Shown: positions 1 to 9,247 of the stretch, piece after piece | Layout of the letters: each line of letters opens with the position of its first letter | Numbering within the stretch: the first letter of the stretch is position 1 | From: Deroplatys truncata | Lineage: Eukaryota > Arthropoda > Insecta > Mantodea > Mantidae | Assembly: GCA_030765065.1 (NCBI GenBank) | Contig: CM060990.1 | Span: forward strand, 215,489,290 to 215,553,289 | Length of the DNA stretch: 64,000 bases | Reading direction: 5' to 3' | The notes under the pieces: model-generated | Database searches by the model: none | The model's input: only the letters and a program-made list of their open reading frames with translations | What the model was told of the DNA's origin: nothing | Translations under genes and position numbers: made by a program

Positions 1-89
1 TGCTATTTTCTGAGGTACCTCCATAGGTAACTCAATTTGTCATTTAGTACCATGGTGGAGTTCATAAAATAAATAGCTGATCTGTTGCA

Positions 90-455
90 TTCACATTCCT
101 TTCTCTACTCACGCTTCTAAAACATTACTTACAAAAGCTTATTCTTGGTACTATTTTTTGTTAATTCAGACTTTCATTACCAACTTACACATTCCATTGT
201 AGGAATAGAAAGAATGCAATAAACTGAAGCAATTGTCAAACTTTAAGTGGGTCACTATGTGATGGCTTTGAAATTCCATTCTTCTAATCACTCTTCTACA
301 AACTATTCTTTCAAAAGCTTATTATTCTAGCTACTTCTTGTTAATCCAAATAAACTTTCAATTCACATTTACACATTTCATTGTATGACTCAGTAGGTAA
401 AGCAATTCAGACTTTTAAAGAGCATGTAGCTAAGCGATGGCTTTGAAATTCCATC
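90..455. repeat. Diverged tandem duplication, unit about 185 bp
   Basis: Two adjacent diverged copies start near 92 and 279. Shared blocks in the same order include CTTCTAAAAC/CTTCTACAAAC, CAAAAGCTTATT, a CACATTYCATTGTA block and GATGGCTTTGAAATTCCAT. No coding potential is seen. The similarity was judged by eye, and divergence suggests an old event. Confidence 0.6.
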
Positions 456-620
456 CTCTTTGCATGACCATGAGAACAAAAGCAAATAGCAGCTACCCAT
501 TTGAGAAACGTGTACATATTTGAAAATTCAAACCAATAACAAGGGATATCTCAGATATGCTTTTTACAAAAAGAGTTATTTGACATAAATTGTGCGCTTT
601 AATGAGGTCTAAATTTTTTT

Positions 621-789
621 GTAGTAATAGTTTGTCTCTCCCTTCTGATTTACCAATTGTACAAAACTCATTCAGAATAAAAAGGACTTCAGAGATTATA
701 TCCAGAAAATTCAAGATATACATTTAATTTACATGAAAATGTCTTAAACACATGGTATTTTAATCAAAATAATCTCTCTCTCTCTCCCT

Positions 790-827
<38 letters not shown>

Positions 828-1083
828 GACATGAAAATATCTTAAACATAGGGTATTTTAATCAAAACTTACAGCCTCTTTGTTTTTTTCAATTTTGCTG
901 TTTACAAACACACACACAGGCCTATACTTTTTGTGTAGTAAGATTTTGTCTACCTCTTACAGTTTACCAGTTACACAAAAGTATTCTGAATGAAGAGCAC
1001 CTTACAGGCTATTTCCAGAAAATTCAAGTGATACATTTTATTTGCCATGCAAATATCTTAAACATACAACATTTTAATTAACA
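621..1083. repeat. Diverged tandem duplication, unit about 314 bp
   Basis: The block from 621 (GTAGTAATAGTTTGTCT, later TCCAGAAAATTCAAG and CTTAAACA...TTTTAAT) recurs from 935 with the same order of landmarks. A partial third copy (CATGAAAATATCTTAAACATA) lies near 828-870. The duplication brackets a (TC)n tract and a short (AC)n tract. It is AT-rich with no sustained open frame. Confidence 0.6.
773..823. repeat. (TC)n / (CCCT)n simple repeat
   Basis: About 50 bp of uninterrupted TC dinucleotides with a few CCCT units, inside the larger tandem duplication. Confidence 0.95.
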
Positions 1084-1974
1084 ATGTTACAGCCATTTTT
1101 GAGGAAATAAATTATAAACAGTTTTCCATGTAAAGTGTAGTTTGGGGTGATTGGATTTTCTTGAAAATCTGTGTCGCATGCTTGGAGGACACTAAACTTA
1201 ATTACCAAGTTTGGTATTTAATTGACTTTTCTTTTTTGAAATATGCATGCAGATGCACACAGAGACCTTTTTCTATAAATGTCTTTTTGTGGGGAAGGGT
1301 TCAGGAAGTCTCAAAACATGTATTTCCAGTGAAATGTCAATATCAAATTTTTGGGTGGAATACAACACTTCCTATACTTACTATTACCTAAGTAGTAAAG
1401 AAATTAAAAATTAAGAGTTGCTTGTGCAAGATTTTCTTCCAGAGGCAAATGAAACATGAGATGGAGCACTTAACAATGCTGAAAAGATGCAGATTCCTGA
1501 GAGGTTTTCATCTTGTGTAGGTATGATAACCTAAATAGAATGAGTGAGGTCACAGTGATCTGCTCTCATTATAGATGTGTTCTAGGCTAGCAAGCCCCAT
1601 GGGAAGAAGTGCAGGGAGAGGGGAAAATGCAATCTGAGTTACGCACAAGCTACTATGCAGCGAACAACAGGGTCTTAGTCAGCATTCACATAGCCTACTT
1701 TGCTCAGTATATCTATATAGTTTAGTACTGTAAGTAGCATTATAGATAAATGTAACAAAGAAGCTTTAAAAAAACATTTACATTCAGTGATGCAAGCTAC
1801 CTAATGTGCTACATTTTATATGGGTGTTTCCACTTTAACACTTTCGCAAGGAGAAGAAAGGGCTGTAGTCAACAGGTTTTTTTTTTTTTTATTTTTATGG
1901 ACACTCTTTTAACTGCTGTGGTCCATAGCATCCCATTTTATATTGGGCATGAAAGACCAGAAATTTTGCTTAGA
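1084..1974. other. AT-rich stretch with no recognised gene
   Basis: Only short open frames occur (76 and 72 codons), with compositions typical of random AT-rich sequence. No domain, splice pattern or repeat family was recognised. A short T-run lies near 1880-1891. Confidence 0.5.
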
Positions 1975-2166
1975 GGCCTCTTTACCATGCTTGAGGTTCT
2001 CTTACGTGCTGTAAACCTATGACACGGGACCACCGGCTTTACTTCCCTTCCAAAGGAAGCCATGCTAAGGATTTTTATGCCAGAAAAAACTCATTGACCT
2101 CTGCCAGGTTTGAACCTGCGACCTCAGGAACTAGATGCTAGCATGGTAACCATTACACCACAGATG
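1975..2166 (-). mobile_element. tRNA-derived SINE
   Basis: Read on the minus strand, the element starts with a tRNA-like head. An A-box-like TGGTGTAATGGTTA lies at 2147-2160 and a B-box GGTTCAAACCT at 2106-2116, spaced as in a Pol III internal promoter. A tRNA-unrelated body follows, containing GGCATAAAAATCC, GGAAGTAAAGCCGGTGG and CGTAAGAGAACC. The body beyond the head and the mutated stems argue against a functional tRNA gene. I recognise the general SINE pattern but do not assign a family name. The body end near 1975 is approximate and no target duplication was identified. Confidence 0.75.
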
Positions 2167-2214
2167 ATGACATCAAGAGGAGGAAACAGAGTATTGAGCA
2201 CTCTTGGAAAAAGA

Positions 2215-2840
2215 AGAAAAACCAGGCCAGAACATAATGTTGTGGAAATCGATGACTTTGATGTTGCTGTCATATGAGTTATGTTCAAGAAAAATGTGTC
2301 CTGACTGTAAGGAAATTGTTCCCAGTTATGAAACAGAGAATATACTTTTCTTGGGGGAGAATCTCTCTCTCTTTTGTGTGATCAAAGAGTTGGGTGTTAA
2401 GTTGAAAACGTTGAGGACAAAAGAAAAGTACTAATAGAAATCCCACACACTGTTTCACTGCAACATGATTACCTCACTACCTTAAAAGAAATGAGAGAAA
2501 TTGAACAGAATATTGTGTATGTTGATGAAACTTAAGTAAATAGTAATATCACTTTTGGGAAATGCTGGCAGAGTGCTGATGAAATGGGCATTCAGAATAA
2601 TGTTAATTCTAACAGACTTATAGTAGTGCATGCTGGAGGTTGCAATGGCTACATAGAAAATGCGCTTTTGTTTATAAAGCTGAAAATACTGCTGGTGACT
2701 ACCATGGGGCTGTGGAAAAACTTCAGAATGAATATTGGGAGAAAGATAGAATTGTTCCTGATATACTTGAGAGAATTGTGATCTCTTTGGAATGCAGCAG
2801 CGATTCCTTATCAGGCAGTGGAAGGTCTTCCTCATTCTGA
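2215..2840 (+). pseudogene. Fossil DDE transposase (IS630/Tc1-like DDE superfamily)
   Basis: Frame-hopping translation shows landmarks of insect DDE-superfamily endonucleases in the right order. A VIKELGVKLKTLR segment (about 2380-2420) is followed by a degraded LQHDYLTTLKEMREIEQ, then IVYVDET (about 2512-2532), which carries the first catalytic Asp, and then NRLIVVHAGGCNGYIENAL and GDYHGAVEKL. Several frameshifts and stops break it. The second and third catalytic acidic residues were not found, so the 3' half seems lost or replaced by unrelated sequence. Ends and terminal repeats are not defined. Family placement is inference from motifs. Confidence 0.65.
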
Positions 2841-3036
2841 GCTGCATCTTCATCAGAAACAAAAACAGAATTAGCACGGCCACTAATATAAGGTAGGCCA
2901 CATGCTATTTTTCAACACTGTGTCTAACTGTGCATGGCTTTTGTTTCATTATGCCATCATGTCTGTATACTTGTGTATATGTGTATGCATTCCTTCCTGG
3001 GTTCACAAGCTCAGAGCACATCTATAATACCAAAAG
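2841..3036. other. Unique flank and target site of E1
   Basis: No gene is seen. It ends with the left copy of the E1 target duplication, ATCTATAATACCAAAAG at 3020-3036. Confidence 0.6.
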
Positions 3037-3067
3037 AGAGAGAGAGAGAGAGAAGTGGGAGGATAAA

Positions 3068-3098
3068 GGGCGCAAAACCAGAAAGGTCATTAGCGCCC
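3068..3098 (-). promoter_or_regulatory. 3'-terminal hairpin of E1
   Basis: The 6-bp stem GGGCGC/GCGCCC and the conserved GGTCATTAGCGCCC side are retained, although the rest of the 3' UTR has diverged from the E2 type. It probably serves as the RT recognition structure at the RNA 3' end, by analogy with other non-LTR elements. Confidence 0.6.
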
Positions 3099-3262
3099 GC
3101 CACAGATAAAATACAGGTTAGTGAGCAGTTAAAAAGCCAAACAGACAATAGGGCCGAGAAGGAAAGACATAAAAGCTATAAAATGTCAGGTTAAAAGTCC
3201 ACGAAAAAGAATAAAAGAGTCAGTGTCAGAGACTGTAGAACGAGAGGCTTAAAACAAGGCAG

Positions 3263-3264
<2 letters not shown>

Positions 3265-3308
<44 letters not shown>
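3265..3308. repeat. (A)44 homopolymer in the E1 3' UTR
   Basis: Forty-four A residues on the plus strand, which is poly(T) in the element's sense. It lies between the ORF2 stop and the 3' hairpin, so it is not the element's poly(A) tail. Confidence 0.9.
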
Positions 3309-3311
<3 letters not shown>

Positions 3312-3351
3312 TCTATAACACTAAAAACCAGAAAGAACGAACGCAGAGTGG

Positions 3352-6300
3352 TCAAACGCTGTCCTGGAAGCTGCTGCGCCGAATGAAAGTTAAAACACGT
3401 TCCACAGCCAACATGTTGTCCGCTAAAATGTCGGGCAATGCTACGTCCATCTGCAGAGCAGTACGAAGAGTAGCGAAATACTGACACTGCTCTAAAACAT
3501 GCCGCACCGTCAACGGCGCACCGCAACGATTACAAACAGGAGCGGGCTCACGGCGCAACAAGTGACAGTGGCTAAAACGACAGTGCCCGATTCGAAGTCT
3601 ACATAAAATAACCTCCTCCCGACGGGAGGATCGGGAAGAAGTAGCCCAGGCCGAGGGTAAAGGCTTTATCTCCCGCAATTTGCTAGCCTGGACAGAGGAC
3701 CAGGCAGAAAACCATAGAGAGAGAATAGACTTCTTTAAATAGTGACTAAAATCGTCCGCAGGAACAGAGGAGCTAAAACAAGAACGAGAGAAAATAGCGC
3801 TCTTGGCAGCAGCATCTGCACCCTTCATTACCAGGAATGCCAACGTGTCCAGGAACCCAGACAAAGAATAGGCTGACTCCATCAGAGGTAAGCCGGTGGG
3901 AACAATCCTGGAGACGCTGCACGATAGGATGGCGTACGTACAGCGCACGAAGGCTAGAAAGGGCGCTTAAAGAGTCCGTGCATATAACACAATGCTGCAG
4001 ACCACGTTGACGGATAAAAGACAGAGCTTGTTCCAGAGCAATAAGTTCAGCAGTAAAAATCGAGCACTGGTCAGAGAGACGAAACATAAAACGTTCTACA
4101 CCAAATAAAAAGGCACATCCAACTCCACGGTCATCCTTTGAGCCGTCGGTATAAATAAAACAATGGCTGCCAAAGTGAGACTGAACTTCGGCAAAAGCCG
4201 AACGGATGACCGGAGCGGGGGTCGTGGACTTAGGCATGGACGTCAAATCAAGGTAGCAAGATACTCCAGAATGCAGCCAAGGGGGGAACTGTGTGTGACG
4301 TCGTGGAAGTATAGTGGGCAATGTGATATTTAAATTCCGAAGTATCCGGCGGAAACGTACCCCTGGCGGGAGCAAGGCCAGGGGTCGAGACGCATAATGA
4401 CAATCCAGCGAGTCCTCAAAGAAAGACGAATAAGTGGGGTGTTGAGGCATACAGGACAACCGGCAAGCATAGCTGCAAAGAAGAACGTCACGACGATAAG
4501 AGAGCGGAGGTTCTGCAGCTTCTACACAAAGACTCAAAACAGGGCTAGTACGAAAAGCACCAGTTGAGAGACGAAGGCCCTGGTGGTGGACTGGATTCAA
4601 GCGACTCAGGATGGAAGGTCGCGCAGCAGAATACACAATACACCCATAGTCAAGCTTAGAGCGAACCAATGATCGATAAAGTCGCAAAAGGACCGTGCGA
4701 TCTGCACCCCAGGATGTGCCACTTAAAACACGTAAAATACAAAGAGAACGTTCACACCTTGCTTTCAAATAGCTGATATGCGACGACCAACACAACTTCC
4801 TATCCAAGATTAACCCGAGGAATTTCGTTTCGTCCGAAAATGGGAGGAGTGCCGCACCGAGTCGGAGACAAGGTGGAGGGAACTCTTTACGGCGCCAGAA
4901 GTTAATGCAGACTGTCTTCTCCGGAGAAAATTGAAAGCCGTTTGCAACGCTCCAGGAGTGAAGGGAGTTAAGACATTGCTGCAGTCGGCGTTCCAAAAGA
5001 CAGGTGCGACGAGAAGTTGCGAAGATGGCGAAATCGTCAACAAAAAGCGATGAGGAAATTCCAGCTGGAACACAGTCAGCAATGGGGTTAATCGCTATAG
5101 CAAACAGTGTGACGCTGAGTACCGAGCCTTGAGGTACTCCGTTCTCTTGGATAAAAAGTGAAGATAAAATCGATCCCACGCGCACACGAAATATCCGGTC
5201 CCTCATAAACTCACAAATAAAGGCAGGGAGACGACCACGGAAACCCCACAGATGGAGTGTACGAAGAATGCCAGTCCTCCAACATGTGTCATAAGCCTTC
5301 TCCAAGTCAAAAAATACTGCCACAGTCTGGCACCCTCTCAGGAAGCCGTCCAGAATGGAGGTCGAAAGATGGACAAGATGATCCACAGGAGAACGGTGTC
5401 GGCGAAAACCACATTGTACATTCGCTATAAGGTTCCGAGACTCAAGGCACCAGACCAAACGCCCGTTGATCATGCGTTCCATAACCTTGCAAATGCAACT
5501 GGTTAAGGAAATCGGGCGATAGCTAGATGGTAGGTGGCGATCCTTTCCGGGTTTCAAAACTGGAACGATGGTGGCTGCTCGCCAACCTGTAGGAAGAGTA
5601 CTAGTTTCCCAGATGCGGTTGTAAATCTGAAGGAGAAAGCACAGTCCAGCAGAGGAGAGATTTTGAAGGAACACCACGTGAATAGAATCAGGCCCAGGTG
5701 CGGTAGGCTTAGAAGATGCTAGGGCATGCTCTAGCTCGCGGAAGGTAAATGGGCGATTATATACCTCCTGGTTGCTGGAGTGAAAAGAGAGTGCATGGGC
5801 CTCCACCGCGGCCTTGTGTGGAAGAAAACCCGGGTCATAACGGGCAGAGCTGGAAATGCGTTCAAAGTTCTTGCCGAGGGTGTCGGCAATAGCAGGTGGT
5901 TCGCAAATAGTACTAGAGCCTACCCGAAGACCGGGAATAGAAGAACGGGTCTTGCCGGCCACACGCCTAAGTTTGTCCCAGACAACCGATGTAGGTGTAG
6001 AGCTATTGAAACCGGCTACATAGCGCTCCCAGGAGGCTTTCTTGCTGATGCGAATTACCCTGCGAGCCTTAGCGCGTAATTCCTTATAACGGACCAGATT
6101 AGCAAGAGTAGGGTGCCGCCGAAATACCCTAAGAGCACCGCGTCGTGCACGGACGGCGTCCCGACATTCCGCGTTCCACCAAGGGACCGGTAAACGCCTG
6201 GGATGTGAAGACGTGCGGGGAATGGAACGTTCGGCAGCGGCGAAAATGACAGTACGCAGGTGTTCCACCATGAGATCCACAGAGGAAAAGGCGCAGTGAG

Positions 6301-7048
6301 AAAACCGCGCTAGACGGGAAAAAAGGGTCCAGTGAGCTTTGCGGAACTGCCATTTAGGAAGGACAGGTGAATCGACAGAAGAAGACAGGAGAGTAATTAC
6401 GCACGGAAAGTGATCGCTAGAATGTGTATCAGCTATGACATACCATTCCATACGATGAGCAAGCTGCGCAGAGCAAAGACACAAATCCAGATGGGAAAAT
6501 GTGCCGGTTGAATCGGAGAGAAAAGTGGGTTCGCCGGTATTCAGAACAGAAAGGCAGTGCTGATCAAGAAGTGCAGCCAAAAGTTCGCCCCTCGCGCACG
6601 CCCTAGGAGAACCCCAAAGAGGGTGGTGTGCATTGAAATCCCCCAAGAGTAAATAAGGGGCAGGGAGCTGTAAAATCAGGCGGTCTAGGTCATCCTGTGC
6701 AAGAGGAGAAGAAGGAGGAACATAGAGGCTACAGATACAGAAGTTAAAACCAGGAAGAGAAAGGAGGATCCCAACAGCTTGCAGAGGTGTGGCAAGCGGA
6801 ACCCGATTATAAAACACATCATCGCGAACAAGTACTGTAACACCACCGTGTGCAGGAGAACCATCCGCTGGAGCAAGATCGAAGCGCTCCGGAGTATACC
6901 TACGAATGGCAAAGGTATCCTGAGGTCGAAGTTTTGTCTCCTGTAGACAGACGACTAGGGGGTAGTGAGTGTGCAGTAGCATGTCCAACTCCGCTCGGTG
7001 TGCACGGAGACCACGGATATTCCACTGAAGGAAGTGATTAAGAGCCAT
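3352..7048 (-). pseudogene. E1 ORF2: endonuclease-RT-RNase H polyprotein, one frameshift
   Basis: The start is taken at the ATG at 7048 (MALNHFLQWNIRG), which aligns with the MAILTWNVRG start of the other copies; an in-frame TTG lies just upstream. Domains in order are AP endonuclease (WNIRG, QETKL, GDFNAH, SSDHFP), reverse transcriptase (KPGKDR, FFDLEKAYD, GVPQGSVLS, FVDD) and RNase H (YTDGSKDD, TAEL, CTDSLSAL, PGHVG). A shift near 3830, just after GNEG, moves the remaining RNase H sequence (ADAAAKSA) and the C-terminal CNRC...H...C finger into another frame. Many substitutions relative to E2 mark an older, separate subfamily. The rest of the frame is open, which is unusual for such a diverged copy. 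Confidence 0.85.
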
Positions 7049-7085
7049 AAATATCAAGATAGGCAAGAAGTGCGTGCGGGTAAGG

Positions 7086-7285
7086 CTATTTAATAGCCGC
7101 AGTGGATCGGTTTAGTTTCACCTTTTTCTTCCGGGTAGGACTGCGCCCCGGCCGAGAATGCGCAGGCCTCTCGAATCCCTCCGTGCCACCATCGCTGCTA
7201 ACTGAATCTGAGCAGGTGGTGCGAGTCCTGGAGCGACCCGTCGGACGACGAACAGGTGATTTGCACCCGCTCCAGGCCTGATCTC
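7086..7285 (-). pseudogene. E1 ORF1 C-terminal remnant
   Basis: A basic Ser/Arg/Lys-rich tail (RSPTRKKKVKL...STAAIK, stop TAG at 7086-7088) lies just upstream of the E1 ORF2 start, the position and composition of the ORF1 tail in other copies. No zinc knuckle is found upstream. Sequence beyond about 7290 does not resemble ORF1, so the knuckles and N-terminus appear deleted. Confidence 0.55.
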
Positions 7286-7289
7286 AGAG

Positions 7290-7928
7290 AATACCTCAGA
7301 AAAGTTACCCTCCGACCGTCACTACTTACCGGTTTACGACACGTTCACCATAGGCAGGCCCGACTTTACGCCCCTACCACTGGAATAACCGCCAGTGGCC
7401 CCCCACTTTAGGCCACGCTGCCTCAACAGAGTCAACGTGGATTCAGGGGACTTGTGGTAGATTACATCGGGCCCCAGACAGCGGTAACACGTCGAGCCCC
7501 CCCCCCGGACAACCCAGCCACTCGCGGTCGCCGAACTGTCCGAGGGGCACCCGGCCCCTATGGGGCTACGTGGGTGTACGTGACAATGGAACGGCTCCGC
7601 ACCTAGTGTCGCAGGAAAGGGGTAGTGAGGAGGGTTCACTCAACCTTCACGCTTGAGACCTCCGGAGAGCACACAAGTTGAAAGCTGCGCCGAAACCGTG
7701 GGACAGCAACCACGGAAATAGAAAAGATCCCTGTTGGTGAGACAGGAGTAAATAAGCCTAAGATGCCTAAACCTAGTATAAGGAATAATTCTAGAAGAGG
7801 AAGAGTAAAGTAAAGAAACAACGTGGCTAGTCCAGATGGGGGTGAGGGGATGAATATGACGATGATTGGCTCGGGAACCCCCGGGTGCGCCAAAAACCCG
7901 TACTCACATAACGTGAGCCCCTGAGGGT
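7290..7928 (-). promoter_or_regulatory. E1 5' UTR, mostly unlike the other copies
   Basis: A GC-rich stretch containing a C9-10 tract (7499-7508). Only the outermost part from about 7835 to the end matches E2, E3 and E8 (GATGGGGGTGAGGGGATGAAT..., then the GC-rich end). The inner part is unrelated by eye. A 101-codon open frame (7334-7639) is treated as chance. Confidence 0.5.
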
Positions 7929-7942
7929 ATCTATACCAAAAG

Positions 7943-8460
7943 GCTGATAACAAACTATGTAGAGTAGAATGTTCTTACAAATCAAAACTGGATTATAACT
8001 AAAGAATTTCCTATAAAACCAGCCCTAAATTTAACTTTCAACAAAATGAAACTCTTTCATCCAGTATAGCTTTAATTCAATAATAACCTACTTGGAATTA
8101 CTTATTGTGATATTGTTATATATACATAGGAATATCAATATAATGATGGAAAAACACAAGTAGTAATAAATCTACTTTCAATATATCACTTAAGAAGTGA
8201 CAGGTTCCTAATACTATAAAATTAAGGAAATGAAGAATTGAATTTAGAAAGGGGATGAACGTTATCTGTTGGGACAAATCTGAATTTCTTATTTCATTTG
8301 TCGAATCTTTAATTTCATTTCTTTTGCTTAAGATTTGTATCACTATTAGGTTTATTAAATGAGAGTATGCTTAACATCAATAAGCAGCCCTGTATTTATG
8401 CATGAGCCACATGGGTGGCAGCAACATAAGAAAATAAAAAAAAAATTAAATAATTATATA
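7943..8460. other. AT-rich spacer with no recognised gene
   Basis: Low-complexity AT-rich sequence between the E1 target duplication and the Tc1-like terminal repeat. The only open frame (75 codons) has no recognisable features. Confidence 0.5.
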
Positions 8461-8825
8461 CATTACGTGATCAAATGTATCCGGACACCTGGCTGAAAGT
8501 GGCATACAAGTTTGTGGCGCCCTCCATCGGTAATGCTGGAAGTCAATATGGTGTTTGCCCACCCTTAGCCTTGATGAAAGCGTTCACTCTCGCAGGCATA
8601 CCTTCAGTCAGGTGCTGGAAGGTTTCTTGGGGAATGGCAACCCATTCTTCATGAAGTACGGAACTGAGGAGAGGTATCCATGTAGGTCAGCGAGACCTGG
8701 CACGAAGTCGACATTCCAAAACATCCCAAAGGTGTTCTATAGGATTCAAGTCAGGACTCTGTGCAGGCCAGTCCATTACAGGGATGTTATTGTCCTGTAA
8801 CCACTCCGCCACAGCCCGTGCAGTA
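8461..8825 (-). pseudogene. Tc1-like transposase, C-terminal part
   Basis: Minus-strand translation reads AEWLQDNNIPVMDWPAQSP, then DLNPIEHLWDVLE, the diagnostic Tc1-family block with the third catalytic acid (Glu of NPIE). It continues as HEEWVAIPQETFQHL. Stops follow in the distal part. It joins directly to the N-terminal part at 14887 once E2 and one copy of GCCCGTGCAGTA are removed. Confidence 0.85.
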
Positions 8826-8851
8826 ATGATGATGATGATGATATGCGGCTT

Positions 8852-8886
8852 AAGGGCGCTAAACTGCTGAGGTCATCAGCGCCCTT
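8852..8886 (-). promoter_or_regulatory. 3'-terminal hairpin of E2 with TGA-repeat tail
   Basis: Arms AAGGGCGCT (8852-8860) and AGCGCCCTT (8878-8886) form a 9-bp stem around a 17-nt loop. On the element's sense strand the loop begins GATGACC. Between the hairpin and the target duplication is a short trinucleotide tract (8826-8842). Stem sequence and loop length are kept in nearly all copies, suggesting an RT-binding structure. In related elements the 3' end of the RNA is what the RT recognises. Confidence 0.75.
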
Positions 8887-8984
8887 ACAATGTATAAAAT
8901 ATAAAGTCAAAAGATAAAAACAAGTAAAAGAACCGCATAATTAAAAAACGGGACGTAAACCCGCGATGTCCAAAAGGCTAAAAA

Positions 8985-9085
8985 TAACAATAAGATAACA
9001 ATAACAATAATGATAACAATAACAATAACAACAAGAATAACAATAACAACAATAAAATCAATAACAACAACAATAACAATACAAA
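8985..9085. repeat. AT-rich (ATAACA)n-type repeat in the E2 3' UTR
   Basis: Imperfect runs of AATAAC/ATAACA units. Homologous but length-variable tracts lie at the same place in E3 (21497-21610), E5 (31415-31495) and E8 (42465-42570), so the tract belongs to the element and expands or contracts. Confidence 0.8.
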
Positions 9086-9247
9086 TATCTGAAAAAACCA
9101 ACACACTAAAAGCATAGGCAATAAACGATTAAAACGTGTCAAAATCTATGGAATGCGAGGGACATGAGCGCCATATGTCCACTGGGGAATAGAGTCCCCA
9201 TAAAAACTGACAGAATAAAAGTAATAAGTTAAAAGACGCTCAACGCA

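Larger units (their letters stand above)
3037..7928 (-). mobile_element. E1: I-group non-LTR retrotransposon, divergent subfamily
   Basis: The 5' end is at about 7928 and the 3' end at 3037. The 5' terminus carries the family signature CCCTCAGGGGCTCAC. The 3' terminus carries the hairpin arms GGGCGC (3068-3073) and GCGCCC (3093-3098), but is capped by a (GA)n tract on the plus strand instead of the (TGA)n tract of the other copies. Flanking duplications are ATCTATAATACCAAAAG (3020-3036) and ATCTATACCAAAAG (7929-7942), differing by a 3-bp indel. ORF2 is nearly full length with one evident frameshift, while ORF1 survives only as its C-terminus. It is clearly more diverged from E2-E10 than they are from each other. 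Confidence 0.9.

Noticed and set aside
493..723. Short open frames in the first 2.5 kb
   Set aside because: Low-complexity composition and overlap with duplicated AT-rich sequence; no sign of coding.
2095..2166. Functional tRNA gene on the minus strand
   Set aside because: A and B boxes are present, but the acceptor and other stems do not pair well and a SINE-type body follows.
3265..3308. Poly(A) tail of a processed pseudogene or of E1
   Set aside because: It lies on the wrong strand for E1 and internal to its 3' UTR, with the real 3' hairpin about 170 bp further out.
7334..7639. 101-codon frame in the E1 5' UTR with a Cys pair
   Set aside because: No complete zinc motif, no counterpart in other copies, GC-rich sequence prone to chance frames.
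8985..9085. CRISPR-like or clustered regular repeat
   Set aside because: It is a low-complexity AATAAC tract without unique spacers, in a eukaryotic 3' UTR.
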